In this document: one piece after another, positions 20,072 to 29,194 of the stretch
Layout: the number at the start of each line of letters is the position of its first letter
Position numbering within the stretch: the stretch's first letter is position 1
Source of the DNA: Micromonospora sp. ATCC 39149
GTDB lineage: Bacteria > Actinomycetota > Actinomycetes > Mycobacteriales > Micromonosporaceae
Length of the DNA: 42,646 nt
Reading direction: 5' to 3'
Assembly (NCBI RefSeq): GCF_000158815.1
Contig: NZ_GG657738.1
Coordinates: 1,925,393 to 1,968,038, forward strand
Translations under genes and position numbers: made by a program
The notes under the pieces: generated by a model
Databases searched by the model: none
Told to the model about the DNA's origin: nothing
The model's input: only the letters and a program-made list of their open reading frames with translations

Positions 20072-21238
20072 TCAGCCGCCGGAGTCGGCCAGTTCGGCAC
20101 CCTCCGGGACGGTGTCGTCGTCCCGGCTGGCCAGCCAGCCGTCGGGGAGGAAGACCTTGCCGGGCGAGTTCGTCCGGCCGCGCGGCTGGCCCAGCGTCGC
20201 CACCGGGAACGGCTCGGCCGGGTCGAGCTTGCCGAGCAGGTCGTCGAGCTGGGCCAGGCTGTCGATCATCGCCAGCTCGCGGCGCAGCTCGCTGCCGACC
20301 GGGAAGCCCTTGAGGTACCAGGCGACGTGCTTGCGGAAGTCCGTGCAGCCGTCCCTCACCCCGGGCCGGGTTGCGCGCCCCCGCCGTGAACTGTCGACCA
20401 GCAGCTCCGCGTGCCGGCGCATGTCGCGCACCTCGCCGAGCGTGGGCAGCCGCGCTCGGTCGCCTCAAACGCGCTCAGATCGCGAAGAGCCACGGCCGCC
20501 CCAGGCAGCGCCGCCCGATCACACGCCGTCGACCCAGTGTGGGCGACCATTCGCAGCGGCGTCGTCGGCCTTCCAGATGTCGCCGTTGCCGAGCACTGGC
20601 ACGTCGAGCGACTGCTTGAGGGTGGCGATGGCGTCCCAGTCGGCGGTGCCCGAGTAGCGTTGCGCGGCCGTACGCCCGTGCAGGGCGACCGCCGCGACGC
20701 CGGCGTCCTGGGCGGCGAGCCCCGCCTCGACGTACGTCAGGTGGTCGTCGTCGATGCCCTTGCGCATCTTCACGGTGACCGGCACCCCGGCGGGCGACGC
20801 GGCGTCCACGGCGGCCCGCACCAGCCGGGCGAAGAGCCGGCGCCGCCACGGCAGGGCCGACCCGCCGCCTTTGCGGGTGACCTTGGGGACGGGACAGCCG
20901 AAGTTCAGGTCGATGTGGTCGGCGAGGTCCTTCTCGACCACGATCCGCACGGCGGCGGCGGTGATCTCGGGGTCGGTGCCGTAGAGCTGGAGGCTGCGCG
21001 GCCGCTCGTCGTCACCGAAGGCGATCATGCGCAGCGTCTTCGGGTTCCGCTCGACCAGCGCGACCGTAGTGATCATCTCGCAGACGTAGATGCCGCCGCC
21101 CTGCTCCCGGCAGAGCCGGCGGAACCCGACGTTGGTGATCCCGGCCATCGGGGCGAGCACCACCGGCGGCCACACCTCGTGTCGCCCGATGCGCAGCCCG
21201 CCGCCCGGCCCGCTCCCGCGCCTTCCGCTCCCACTCAC
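20072..21238 (-). pseudogene. dus: tRNA-dihydrouridine synthase (DusB type), interrupted by several indels
   Basis: Flavoenzyme family reducing uridines in tRNA D-loops. The 5' part is normal from the GTG at 21238: VVLAPMAGITNVGFR (FMN barrel start), the catalytic cysteine in DLNFGCPVPKVTRKGGGSAL, VKMRKGID, and LHGRTAAQRYSG, up to GNGDIWKADDAA near 20552. Then the expected sequence jumps frame repeatedly: an extra A near 20550, and bases missing near 20533, 20521 and 20480, with a stop TGA at 20519-20521. The C-terminal part (LPTLGEVRDMRRHAEL, DGCTDFRKHVAWYLKGFPVG, stop at 20072) is back in the original frame. As written the protein is truncated at about 240 residues. Either decay or sequence error; Dus genes are usually intact housekeeping genes. 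Confidence 0.85.
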
Positions 21239-21247
21239 CCGCCAAGT

Positions 21248-21302
21248 GTAAGGAGGGGCCCCTTCTTAACGCCTTTTGCATAGCAGGGGCCCCCTGTTAA
21301 CC
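21248..21302 (-). repeat. Double-palindrome intergenic repeat, copy A
   Basis: Contains two GGGGCCCC palindromes (21256-21263 and 21287-21294) whose centres are 31 bp apart, joined by a spacer that reads TGCTATGCA then GTTAAGAA on the minus strand and closing with CTCCTTACAC. The same arrangement recurs at 21888 and 29138 in the opposite orientation. This copy lies just upstream of the dus start. Confidence 0.75.
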
Positions 21303-21416
21303 ACGGCCCATAGCACAGCCGCCGGCCGGTGGGGCGCCGTCCACAGGGCCGCTCGTCGTCCACAGCCGGCGTGGCCGGGCGAGACAGGCAGGGCCGGCGC
21401 GGCCATGCTGCGGGCC

Positions 21417-21867
21417 ATGGCCGACTTCTCACCCGTGTTGGACCGCACGGCGCAACGCCAGCAGCAGATCGTCACGCGGGCGCAGCTGCTGGCCGCCGGC
21501 TTCGACGACATGTACCTGTACCGGCAGGCCCGCCGCGGCCGTTGGCAACGTGTCCTCCCGGCGACGTACGCCCTGTTCACCGGCGCGCTGACCGACGAGC
21601 AGCGGCGCATCTCCGCCGTCCTCTACGCCGGCGGGCAGGCGGCGGGGGTACGCCGACCTGCCCGCGCTGGACGAGGAGATCCGCCGGGACCCGGACCGCG
21701 TGCGCCGCACGGTGGAGGACGCGTACGAGTCGCGGCGCGGCGTCGGCGCCACGACCCGGGTGCGGGTGGAGCCCCGCCCCGAGGAGGCGCCCCGCCCGCA
21801 GCCGGACCCGCACGCCGGGGAAGGCCCGCTCACCGGGGAGGACCCGCTCCTCGGGGAGGGGCGGTGA
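21417..21867 (+). pseudogene. Truncated/frameshifted AbiEi-like antitoxin-domain protein
   Basis: The first 75 residues (from the ATG at 21417; one at 21405 is also in frame) are FSPVLDRTAQRQQQIVTRAQ then LLAAGFDDMYLYRQARRGRW and so on to AVLYAGGQ. This is the winged-helix start of the AbiEi-like/DUF559-associated proteins common in actinomycetes, normally near 300 residues. After about 21645 the frame degenerates; protein-like sequence resumes in another frame (YADLPALDEEIRRDPDRV, tail of acidic/proline repeats, stop at 21867). Roughly 150 residues of the usual protein are missing. The gene lies between inverted copies of an intergenic repeat. I do not recognise the tail and it may come from a different gene. 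Confidence 0.5.
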
Positions 21868-21887
21868 GTCATCGGAGAGGGGCGGTG

Positions 21888-21940
21888 AGAAGGGGCCCCT
21901 TCTCTACCGGAAACGTTAAGAAGGGGCCCTTCCTTACACC
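21888..21940 (+). repeat. Double-palindrome intergenic repeat, copy B
   Basis: Starts with a perfect 16-bp palindrome AGAAGGGGCCCCTTCT (21888-21903), then GTTAAGAAGGGGCCC (21915-21929) and CTTCCTTACACC. Palindrome centres are about 31 bp apart as in copies A and C. It ends one base before the glycyl-tRNA synthetase stop codon and is inverted relative to copy A. Confidence 0.75.
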
Positions 21941-21941
21941 T

Positions 21942-23321
<1,380 letters not shown>

Positions 23322-23439
23322 GTTTCCTCCTACGCCGGCTGGCGGTCGGCGGGGGCGCGAAGTGGATGGAACGGTCGAGCTCGGGACCCACGGTACGACC
23401 GCAGCGGCCCCGAGCCCAGGAGAATACCGGGGGCGGCGG

Positions 23440-24015
23440 TCAGCTCACCCCGCAGACCTCCATGGCGCCGGTCTGCCCGTCGGCGGCGAGGGTGACCTCC
23501 TGGTCGCCCCGGTCGCCCCCGCTGAAGGTGACCGAGACCGGCACGGTGAGGTTCGCGGTGTCGACGTCGCCCACCCGGTACGAGTCGATCTGCGGCTCGG
23601 CGGAGACGCGACGCTCGAACTCCTGCCGGGACTCGCGTCGCTGCGCGTCGTCGCAGAGCGCGTCGTACGACTGCTCGTACCTGCGCTCGACCAGCCCCTC
23701 GTAGTAGTCGTCGGTCACCGAGCGGCCCTGCTCGCGTATTGCCTGCACGTTGCTGACCGCGAGACCCACCACGGCCGTCCCGCCCCCGCCGCAGCAGATC
23801 AGCACGGCGACCGCCCCGGCGCCGAGGCCGAGCCACAGGCGGGCGCTCCACCCCTCGGTCGGGGGCGCGGCGAACGGCGGGACCACTCCGGGGCCCGCCG
23901 GGGGCGTGGGCACCTCCGGCTCCGGGGGCGTCGGCGGCACGCCGGGGCCCGGCGGGCCGGCGGGCGCGGGCGCCACGGGGTACAGGGGTGGACCGGACGG
24001 TCCGGGTGCGGTCAT
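23440..24015 (-). CDS. Proline-rich membrane-anchored protein with DUF4878-like outer domain
   Basis: 191 residues. Residues 1-55 are Pro/Gly-rich and cytoplasmic; one membrane helix follows ([28 protein letters not shown], about 60-87); the rest (about 100 residues: [20 protein letters not shown] then DALCDDAQR) resembles the small NTF2-like domains (DUF4878 type) displayed outside many actinobacterial cells. Two cysteines in the outer part could form a disulfide. No function known. The C-terminal gene end is about 120 nt before the glycyl-tRNA synthetase start. Confidence 0.75.
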   Translation of the reverse strand: MTAPGPSGPPLYPVAPAPAGPPGPGVPPTPPEPEVPTPPAGPGVVPPFAAPPTEGWSARLWLGLGAGAVAVLICCGGGGTAVVGLAVSNVQAIREQGRSVTDDYYEGLVERRYEQSYDALCDDAQRRESRQEFERRVSAEPQIDSYRVGDVDTANLTVPVSVTFSGGDRGDQEVTLAADGQTGAMEVCGVS

Positions 24016-24039
24016 AGGTGCAGGGTAGTGCCCGCCGGC

Positions 24040-24381
24040 TCAGCGCAGCGGATCAGCGGCCCGATCACTGGGGTTGACCTCGACGGTGCCGCCGGGGGCC
24101 GCGCCGGCCAGCGTCTCGTACGCGGACGGCTCGTCCAGGGACTCGGTCAACAGCGGCGTGGCGTGCACCTTCACGTCGAACCCGCCGAGCGCCCGCCGGT
24201 ACGTCCCGACGGACTCCCACTCGGTGAGCAGGCACCAGTGGCGCGGGTCGTCCAGCGCCCGCAGCAGTTCCCCGCGCAGGTAGCCGGGGCGGGCGGCGAG
24301 CGCGGCGAGGGCGGCGTGCGCGCGTTCGGTGAAGGCGGGGGCGACGTCCTCGTCGACCACGAACCGGTTGGTGACCAGCAC
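24040..24381 (-). CDS. Antibiotic biosynthesis monooxygenase (ABM) domain protein
   Basis: 113 residues from a GTG at 24381 with AGGAGGA 6 nt upstream. The ferredoxin-like ABM pattern is seen: VLVTNRFVVDEDVAPAFTER, AALAALAARPGYLRGELLRA, WCLLTEWESVGTYRRALGGFDV. ABM proteins include small cofactor-free oxygenases and haem-degrading enzymes; without the haem-ligand pattern being evident I cannot choose. Its leader region is shared with the divergent small membrane gene at 24409. Confidence 0.8.
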   Translation of the reverse strand: MLVTNRFVVDEDVAPAFTERAHAALAALAARPGYLRGELLRALDDPRHWCLLTEWESVGTYRRALGGFDVKVHATPLLTESLDEPSAYETLAGAAPGGTVEVNPSDRAADPLR

Positions 24382-24395
24382 CCGGGTCCTCCTCG

Positions 24396-24401
24396 TAGAG
24401 T
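24396..24401 (+). promoter_or_regulatory. -10 box, probable leaderless start
   Basis: TAGAGT ends 7 nt before the ATG at 24409, placing transcription start at or next to the start codon; no ribosome site is present. Confidence 0.45.
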
Positions 24402-24408
24402 CTGTGGG

Positions 24409-24666
24409 ATGCAGCGTACGCAGCGCTCCCTGCCGGTCCGGCTGGCCCGGGCGAACCCGACGACGATCTTCCTGGTCACCCTGGTGCTGGTGCTGGTGGG
24501 GCTGTTCGCCCCCGGGGTGGTCGGCGGGGCGCTGCTGCTGGCGCTCGCCGCCGCCGGAGTGGCGCTGCTGCTCACCACCTGGCCGGTGCAGTCCCCGGCC
24601 ACCCGGGTGATCCGGCTGGTGATGCTCACCCTGCTGGTGACCGTGGCACTGGCGAAGCTCCTCTGA
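24409..24666 (+). CDS. Small membrane protein, DUF6703-like
   Basis: 85 residues, an arginine-rich start (MQRTQRSLPVRLARANP) followed by two hydrophobic helices (TTIFLVTLVLVLVGLF and GGALLLALAAAGVALLLTTW) and a third weaker one near the end. Size and layout match the DUF6703 family of actinomycetes, of unknown function. The start is set by the adjacent -10 box and lack of other candidates. Confidence 0.7.
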   Translation: MQRTQRSLPVRLARANPTTIFLVTLVLVLVGLFAPGVVGGALLLALAAAGVALLLTTWPVQSPATRVIRLVMLTLLVTVALAKLL

Positions 24667-24759
24667 CCACACCCGAGGGGCGGCTGCCGAATCACCCGAA
24701 GAGGCAGCCATCGGGGCGGCCGTAGCAGAAACGCCACTCTCATGCAAGGATGCGTTTTT

Positions 24760-24778
24760 GACAATCAATTTCGTTGTC
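24760..24778 (+). promoter_or_regulatory. Fur-family (probably Zur) box at the znuA promoter
   Basis: A 19-bp interrupted palindrome GACAA-TCAATTTCG-TTGTC with outer arms exactly complementary. Its left end overlaps a perfect -35 hexamer TTGACA (24758-24763). Binding there would block znuA transcription. Location 17 nt ahead of the znuA start and a Fur-type Zur gene at 27727 make Zur the likely ligand. Confidence 0.65.
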
Positions 24779-24794
24779 GCGGAGAGTTGGGGCC

Positions 24795-25760
24795 ATGATG
24801 CTCCGCCACCCCACCGCACGTGTCCTGGCCACCGCGACCGCCCTGGTCGCCCTCGGTGCAGTGTCCGCCTGCTCCGACGGCGCCGCGACCAGTGCCGACC
24901 CGCAGCGGATCGACGTGGCCGCCGCCTTCTACCCACTCCAGTTCATCGCCGAGCGGGTCGGCGGCGACGCGGTCCGGGTGACCAACCTGACCAAGCCCGG
25001 CGCCGAGCCGCACGACCTGGAACTCACCCCGAGCCAGGTCGGCGAGGTGAACCAGGCCGAGCTGGTCGTCTACCTCAAGGGCTTCCAGCCGGCCGTGGAC
25101 GAGGCGATCGCGCAGAGCGGCGGCGACCGGGCCTTCGACGTGGCCGGGGTGCAGCCGCTGCTGGCCGCGAGCGCCGGTGGGCACGAGCACGAAGGCGAGG
25201 GCGAGGGCGAGGAGGAGCACGCCGAGGAGGGCAACGGCGGCAAGGACCCGCACCTCTGGCTCGACCCGACCCGGCTGGCCGGCGTCGCCGACCAGCTCGC
25301 CGAGCGGCTCGGCAAGGCCGACCCGGAGCGCGCCGCCGACTACACCGCGCGGGCGAAGACCCTCCGCGCCGACCTGGAGAAGCTGGACGCCGAGTTCGCC
25401 GCCGGGTTGAAGACCTGCCAGCGGCGGGAGATCGTGGTGAGCCACACCGCGTTCGGCTACCTGGCCGAGCGCTACAAGCTCGAACAGGTCGGCATCACCG
25501 GGCTCACCCCGGAGAACGAGCCCTCCCCGCAGCGCCTCGCCGAGGTCACGAAGGAAGCCCGCGAGCACGGTGCCACCACGATCTTCTTCGAGACTCTGGT
25601 CAGCCCGAAGGTCGCCGAGACCATCGCCCGCGAGGTCGGCGCGAAGACCGCGGTGCTCGACCCGCTGGAGGGGCTGACGGCCGACGGCAACGGACAGGAC
25701 TACCTTTCGGTGATGCGTACCAACCTGCAGACTCTGAGGACGGCGTTGAGCTGCTCGTGA
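24795..25760 (+). CDS. znuA: Zinc ABC transporter substrate-binding lipoprotein
   Basis: 321 residues starting MMLRHPTARV; GGAGAG lies 8 nt upstream. A signal peptide ends in the lipobox LGAVSAC. Cluster A-1 features of zinc/manganese binders are present: EPHDLELTPSQV with the first metal His, a His/Glu/Gly-rich loop (HEHEGEGEGEEEHAEEG) typical of zinc-specific ZnuA, DPHLWLDP, and VVSHTAFGYLA. It captures zinc outside the membrane for ZnuCB. The stop overlaps the znuC start as GTGA. Expected to be repressed by Zur when zinc is plentiful. Confidence 0.95.
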   Translation: MMLRHPTARVLATATALVALGAVSACSDGAATSADPQRIDVAAAFYPLQFIAERVGGDAVRVTNLTKPGAEPHDLELTPSQVGEVNQAELVVYLKGFQPAVDEAIAQSGGDRAFDVAGVQPLLAASAGGHEHEGEGEGEEEHAEEGNGGKDPHLWLDPTRLAGVADQLAERLGKADPERAADYTARAKTLRADLEKLDAEFAAGLKTCQRREIVVSHTAFGYLAERYKLEQVGITGLTPENEPSPQRLAEVTKEAREHGATTIFFETLVSPKVAETIAREVGAKTAVLDPLEGLTADGNGQDYLSVMRTNLQTLRTALSCS

Positions 25761-26518
25761 CCGAATCTGTCATCACCGTCGCGCACGGGGTGGTCGGCTA
25801 CGACGGCCGCCCCGTGCTGCGGGACGTCTCCCTCGCCGTCGACGCTGGCGAGGTCGTCGCCGTGCTCGGCGCCAACGGCTCCGGCAAGTCCACCCTGATC
25901 CGCGCGGTGCTCGGGCTGGTCCCGCTGCACGCCGGGTCCGTGGCGCTCTTCGGCACCCCGCTGCGCCGGTTCCGGCAGTGGCAGCGCATCGGGTACGTCC
26001 CGCAGCGGCTCGGCGCGGGCGGCGGGGTTCCCGCCACGGTCCGCGAGGTGGTTGCCTCCGGCCGGCTGGCCCGCCGGGGCGTGCTTCGCCCACCGGGGCG
26101 CGCCGACCGGATCGCGGTCGACGCCGCGCTGGTGTCAGTGGGCCTGGCCGACCGGGCCGGCGACCCGGTGGCCACCCTCTCTGGCGGCCAACAGCAGCGC
26201 ACCCTGATCGCCCGGGCGCTGGCCGGCGAGCCGGAGTTGCTGGTCCTGGACGAGCCGACCGCCGGGGTCGACGCGGCCAGCCAGGAGGCGTTCGCCGGGG
26301 CGCTGCGCGGCTTCCTCGACGACGGCGGGACGGTGCTGCTGGTGGCCCACGAGCTGGGGCCGCTGCGGCCGCTGATCAGCCGGGCCGTGGTGGTGCACCA
26401 CGGCGGGATCGCGCACGACGGCGCGGTCCCCGAACCGGCCGGCCACCACGCCGACCCCGACCACGACCACGTGCACCCGCACGGACCCAACGAGCCCGTA
26501 GGGCTGTGGAGCAGTTGA
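25757..26518 (+). CDS. znuC: Zinc ABC transporter ATP-binding protein
   Basis: 253 residues, one ABC domain: Walker A GANGSGKST, signature LSGGQQQR, Walker B LLVLDEPTAG and H-loop LVAHE. The last 30 residues are histidine/aspartate-rich (HHADPDHDHVHPHG), a probable metal-sensing or metal-buffering tail seen in some zinc importers. The GTG start overlaps the znuA stop. Earlier in-frame sequence lies over znuA and is not coding. Confidence 0.95.
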   Translation: MTESVITVAHGVVGYDGRPVLRDVSLAVDAGEVVAVLGANGSGKSTLIRAVLGLVPLHAGSVALFGTPLRRFRQWQRIGYVPQRLGAGGGVPATVREVVASGRLARRGVLRPPGRADRIAVDAALVSVGLADRAGDPVATLSGGQQQRTLIARALAGEPELLVLDEPTAGVDAASQEAFAGALRGFLDDGGTVLLVAHELGPLRPLISRAVVVHHGGIAHDGAVPEPAGHHADPDHDHVHPHGPNEPVGLWSS

Positions 26519-26520
26519 GC

Positions 26521-27387
26521 ATGGAGCTTTTCCAGTACCCGTACATGCAGCGCGCCCTCATCGGCGCGCTGGTCATCGGCCTGGCCGCCCCGGCGCTCGG
26601 CATCTACCTGGTGCAGCGCCGGCTGGCGCTGATCGGCGACGGGGTCGGGCACGTGGCGCTCACCGGGGTCGGCGCGGGGCTGCTGCTCAATCGCTCCCCC
26701 GTGCTGGTGGCGGTGGTCGTGGCGACGCTCGGCGCGGTCGCCATCGAGCTGGTCCGGGCCCGGGGCCGCACCTCCGGCGACCTCGCGCTGGCGCTGCTGT
26801 TCTACGGCGGCATCGCCGGCGGGGTGATGCTGGTGGGGCTCTCCGACGCCACCAGCGCGAACCTCAACGCGTACCTGTTCGGGTCGCTGACCACCATCTC
26901 GCCGCAGGACCTGGTCACGATCGTGGTGCTCGGCGCGGTGCTCCTGGTCACCATGCTGGCGCTGCGCCCGGCGCTGTTCGCGGTCTGCCACGACGAGGAG
27001 TACGCCCGGGTCGCCGGCCTGCCGGTGCGGGCGCTGAACCTGCTGCTCGCGGTCGGCACCGCGGTCACCGTGACGATCGCCATGCGGGCCGTCGGGGTGC
27101 TGCTGATCAGCGCGTTGATGGTGGTCCCGGTGGCCACCGCCCAGCAGGTCACCCGGGGGTTCCGGGCCACGATGACGGCGGCGATGGCGCTCGGGCTGTT
27201 CGCCGCCGGCGCCGGGGTCTGGGTGGCCGCCAACGCCGACACCGCGCCCGGCGCGTCCGTGGTGCTGCTGGCGATCGCCTCCTTCCTCGTGGTGGCGGTC
27301 GTCGCGGCGGCCTGGCGGGCGCTGCGCCGACAGCGCGCGGAGTCCGGCGCACCGGCCCCGGAACCCCACGAGGTGGTGCTGCGTTGA
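26521..27387 (+). CDS. znuB: Zinc ABC transporter permease
   Basis: 288 residues, about eight membrane helices of the ABC-3 family (IYLVQRRLALIGDGVGHVAL and EEYARVAGLPVRALNLLLA are family landmarks). Forms the channel used by ZnuA/ZnuC. The ATG at 26521 lies 2 nt after the znuC stop; a TTG two codons earlier would overlap it. Confidence 0.95.
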   Translation: MELFQYPYMQRALIGALVIGLAAPALGIYLVQRRLALIGDGVGHVALTGVGAGLLLNRSPVLVAVVVATLGAVAIELVRARGRTSGDLALALLFYGGIAGGVMLVGLSDATSANLNAYLFGSLTTISPQDLVTIVVLGAVLLVTMLALRPALFAVCHDEEYARVAGLPVRALNLLLAVGTAVTVTIAMRAVGVLLISALMVVPVATAQQVTRGFRATMTAAMALGLFAAGAGVWVAANADTAPGASVVLLAIASFLVVAVVAAAWRALRRQRAESGAPAPEPHEVVLR

Positions 27388-27418
27388 GCCTGCTCCTCGG
27401 CGTGTCGGCGGGATTGGT

Positions 27419-27424
27419 TACCGT
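27419..27424 (+). promoter_or_regulatory. -10 box before the ArsR gene, probable leaderless start
   Basis: TACCGT ends 6 nt before the GTG at 27431. It lies about 35 nt beyond znuB, allowing the two regulators to be made separately from the transporter. Confidence 0.4.
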
Positions 27425-27430
27425 TATGGA

Positions 27431-27730
27431 GTGACCAGCGGATCAGGGTACGAGGCCTACGAGGGCGCCGGTGAGTTGCTGCGCGCGCTCGCGGCACCCA
27501 TCCGACTGGCGATCGTGAGCGAACTGGCGCAGGGTGAACGGTGCGTGCACGAGCTGGTGGAGAAGCTCGGGGCCGCCCAGCCACTGGTTTCCCAGCACCT
27601 GCGGGTGCTGCGCGGGGCAGGCGTGGTCCGGGGCTCCCGGCGTGGTCGCGAGATCGCGTACGCGTTGGTCGACGGACACGTCGCGCACATCGTGGCCGAC
27701 GCGGTAAGCCACGCTGGGGAGGCATCATGA
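27431..27730 (+). CDS. ArsR/SmtB-family metal-sensing repressor
   Basis: 99 residues, a winged helix-turn-helix (ELLRALAAPIRLAIVSEL then VSQHLRVLRGAGVVRG). The last helix carries DGHVAHIVADAVSHAGE, an exact D-X-H-X10-H-X2-E arrangement, which is the alpha-5 zinc site of SmtB/CzrA-type sensors. The alpha-3 cysteine box is reduced to one cysteine (ERCVHEL), so alpha-5 sensing is favoured. It precedes zur with an ATGA overlap. Such proteins normally derepress efflux when zinc rises; no efflux gene is adjacent, so its target lies elsewhere or is this operon. Confidence 0.9.
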   Translation: MTSGSGYEAYEGAGELLRALAAPIRLAIVSELAQGERCVHELVEKLGAAQPLVSQHLRVLRGAGVVRGSRRGREIAYALVDGHVAHIVADAVSHAGEAS

Positions 27731-28125
27731 CCGAGAGCAGCACCGCCGTCCGGAACACCAGGCAACGCTCCGCGGTCAGCGCGCTGCTGGCCGAGGTGGA
27801 GGGCTTCCACAGCGCACAGGACCTGCACGCGATGCTCCGCGAGCGCGGCGAGCGGGTGGGGCTGACCACCGTCTACCGCACCCTGCAGGGGCTGGCCGAC
27901 GCGGGTGAGATCGACGTGATGCGCCCGCCCGGCGGCGAGCACCTCTACCGGCGGTGCAGCGAGGGTCACCACCACCATCTGGTCTGCCGGGTCTGCGGGC
28001 GCACCGTCGAGGTCGCGGGGCCGACCGTGGAGACCTGGGCGGAGCGGGTGGCGGCGCAGCACGGGTACGCCGACGTCAGCCACACCCTGGAGATCTTCGG
28101 CACCTGCCCGGCCTGCGCCGGCTGA
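27727..28125 (+). CDS. zur: Fur-family zinc uptake regulator
   Basis: 132 residues. The N-terminal DNA-binding domain (RNTRQRSAVSALLAE, LTTVYRTLQGLADAGEI) is followed by the dimer domain with metal ligands HHHHLVCRVCGRTVEV and a C-terminal CPACAG; the two CXXC pairs form the structural zinc site. Position beside znuACB and the ArsR zinc sensor identifies it as Zur rather than an iron Fur. Start ATG overlaps the ArsR stop. Confidence 0.92.
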   Translation: MTESSTAVRNTRQRSAVSALLAEVEGFHSAQDLHAMLRERGERVGLTTVYRTLQGLADAGEIDVMRPPGGEHLYRRCSEGHHHHLVCRVCGRTVEVAGPTVETWAERVAAQHGYADVSHTLEIFGTCPACAG

Positions 28126-28173
28126 CAATTCCGACCCGTGCCGGTTCGGTCCGGCCGTGGCACGCTGTGCGGC

Positions 28174-28779
28174 GTGAAAATCTACGCCGATCGCTTCCCG
28201 ACAGCTTGCCGTCAGTTGCTCACCGACCTGCTCGTCCTCGCCTGGGTCTACGCCACGATCCGCTTCGCGCTCTGGGTGCACGACCTGGTGCGGAAGCTCG
28301 CCGTACCCGGTCAGAAGCTGGAAGGCGCCGGCGGCGGCCTGGCCGACAGCCTCGCCGACGCCGGCGGCAAGGTGGGTCGGGTGCCGCTGGTCGGCGACGA
28401 GCTGACCGCGCCCTTCACGAAGGCCGCCGACGCCGCGCGGGCCGTCGCCGAGGCAGGCCGCGACCAGCAGGAACTGGTCGGCCAGCTCGCCTTGGCGCTC
28501 AGTATCGCGGTGCTGGTCCTCCCCCTGGGCCTGGTGCTGTTCGGCTGGCTGCCGCTGCGGCTGCGCTGGATGCGCCGGGCCGCCTCGGCGAAGGCGCTGG
28601 CCACGGCCCCCGCCGGGCGGGACCTGCTGGCCCTTCGGGCGCTGGCCAATCAGCCGCTGGGGAAGCTGGCCCGGGTCGCCCCGGACGTGGCCGAGGCGTG
28701 GCGGCGCGGCGACGACGCGACCGTGGACGCGCTCGCCGCGCTGGAGCTGCGCCGGCTCGGCCTGCGAACCGGCCGCTGA
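28174..28779 (+). CDS. Hypothetical membrane protein
   Basis: 201 residues from a GTG (VKIYADRFPTACRQLL). One helix near residues 15-35, a soluble stretch of about 65 residues with the pattern PGQKLEGAGGGLADSLADAGG, a second helix (LALALSIAVLVLPLGLVLFGWL), then a charged cytoplasmic tail of about 80 residues. No catalytic motif. The in-frame sequence upstream to 28138 has no start signal. Family not recognised; similar proteins occur in other actinomycetes as far as I recall. Confidence 0.75.
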   Translation: MKIYADRFPTACRQLLTDLLVLAWVYATIRFALWVHDLVRKLAVPGQKLEGAGGGLADSLADAGGKVGRVPLVGDELTAPFTKAADAARAVAEAGRDQQELVGQLALALSIAVLVLPLGLVLFGWLPLRLRWMRRAASAKALATAPAGRDLLALRALANQPLGKLARVAPDVAEAWRRGDDATVDALAALELRRLGLRTGR

Positions 28780-28939
28780 GCGGCCGCGCGGGCGGCGACC
28801 GGCGGCTCCGTCGGGTACGCCACCGGGCAGTGGCAGGGCGGCTTCGAGGCGACGTCGCGATCCGCACCGCCGGCGCCGCGCCGATCAACGGCTGGACACG
28901 TTCGTCGACGACGGCCGACCGGCCCGGCAGCCGCTCGTC

Positions 28940-28945
28940 TAGGGT
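28940..28945 (+). promoter_or_regulatory. -10 box, probable leaderless start
   Basis: TAGGGT ends 6 nt before the GTG at 28952. The preceding 150 nt hold no gene that I can support. Confidence 0.4.
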
Positions 28946-28951
28946 GGGGCG

Positions 28952-29119
28952 GTGCTGTACTTCTTGATCGTCGTCGCCGTGCTGCTGCTGGCGTACGCCG
29001 CCGCGCTGGTCAGTTTCGTCCGTCGGGGGCGCAGGATCCCGCCGCAGGCGTACCTGGTGCTGGCGCTGCTCAACGGCCTCATTCTGGCGGCCGTGCTGGC
29101 CTGGGCGATCGCCCGCTGA
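28952..29119 (+). CDS. Very small two-helix membrane protein
   Basis: 55 residues. Sequence begins MLYFLIVVAVLLLAYAAAL, then the basic turn VRRGRRIPPQ and a second helix (YLVLALLNGLILAAVLAWAI). The regular amphipathic layout and a -10 box placed exactly at the start support a real gene. Function unknown. A repeat of the double-palindrome type begins 20 nt after its stop. Confidence 0.7.
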   Translation: MLYFLIVVAVLLLAYAAALVSFVRRGRRIPPQAYLVLALLNGLILAAVLAWAIAR

Positions 29120-29137
29120 CGAGCTGAGCCGGCCCGG

Positions 29138-29194
29138 TGTTTAACAGGGGCCCCTTGCTATGCAGAAAGCGTTAACAGGGGGCCCTTCCTTTCA
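29138..29194 (+). repeat. Double-palindrome intergenic repeat, copy C
   Basis: GTTTAACAGGGGCCCCTTG then CTATGCAGAAAGCGTTAACAG, GGGGCCC and CTTCCTTTCAC. GGGGCCCC at 29147-29154 and GGGGCCC at 29179-29185 are about 31 bp apart. Its right end overlaps the stop codon of the acyl-CoA dehydrogenase gene, just as copy B abuts glyS. Confidence 0.75.

Noticed and set aside
24040..24936. 298-residue version of the ABM protein
   Set aside because: The extra N-terminal part crosses a divergent gene and promoter and is low-complexity; the GTG at 24381 has a proper ribosome site.
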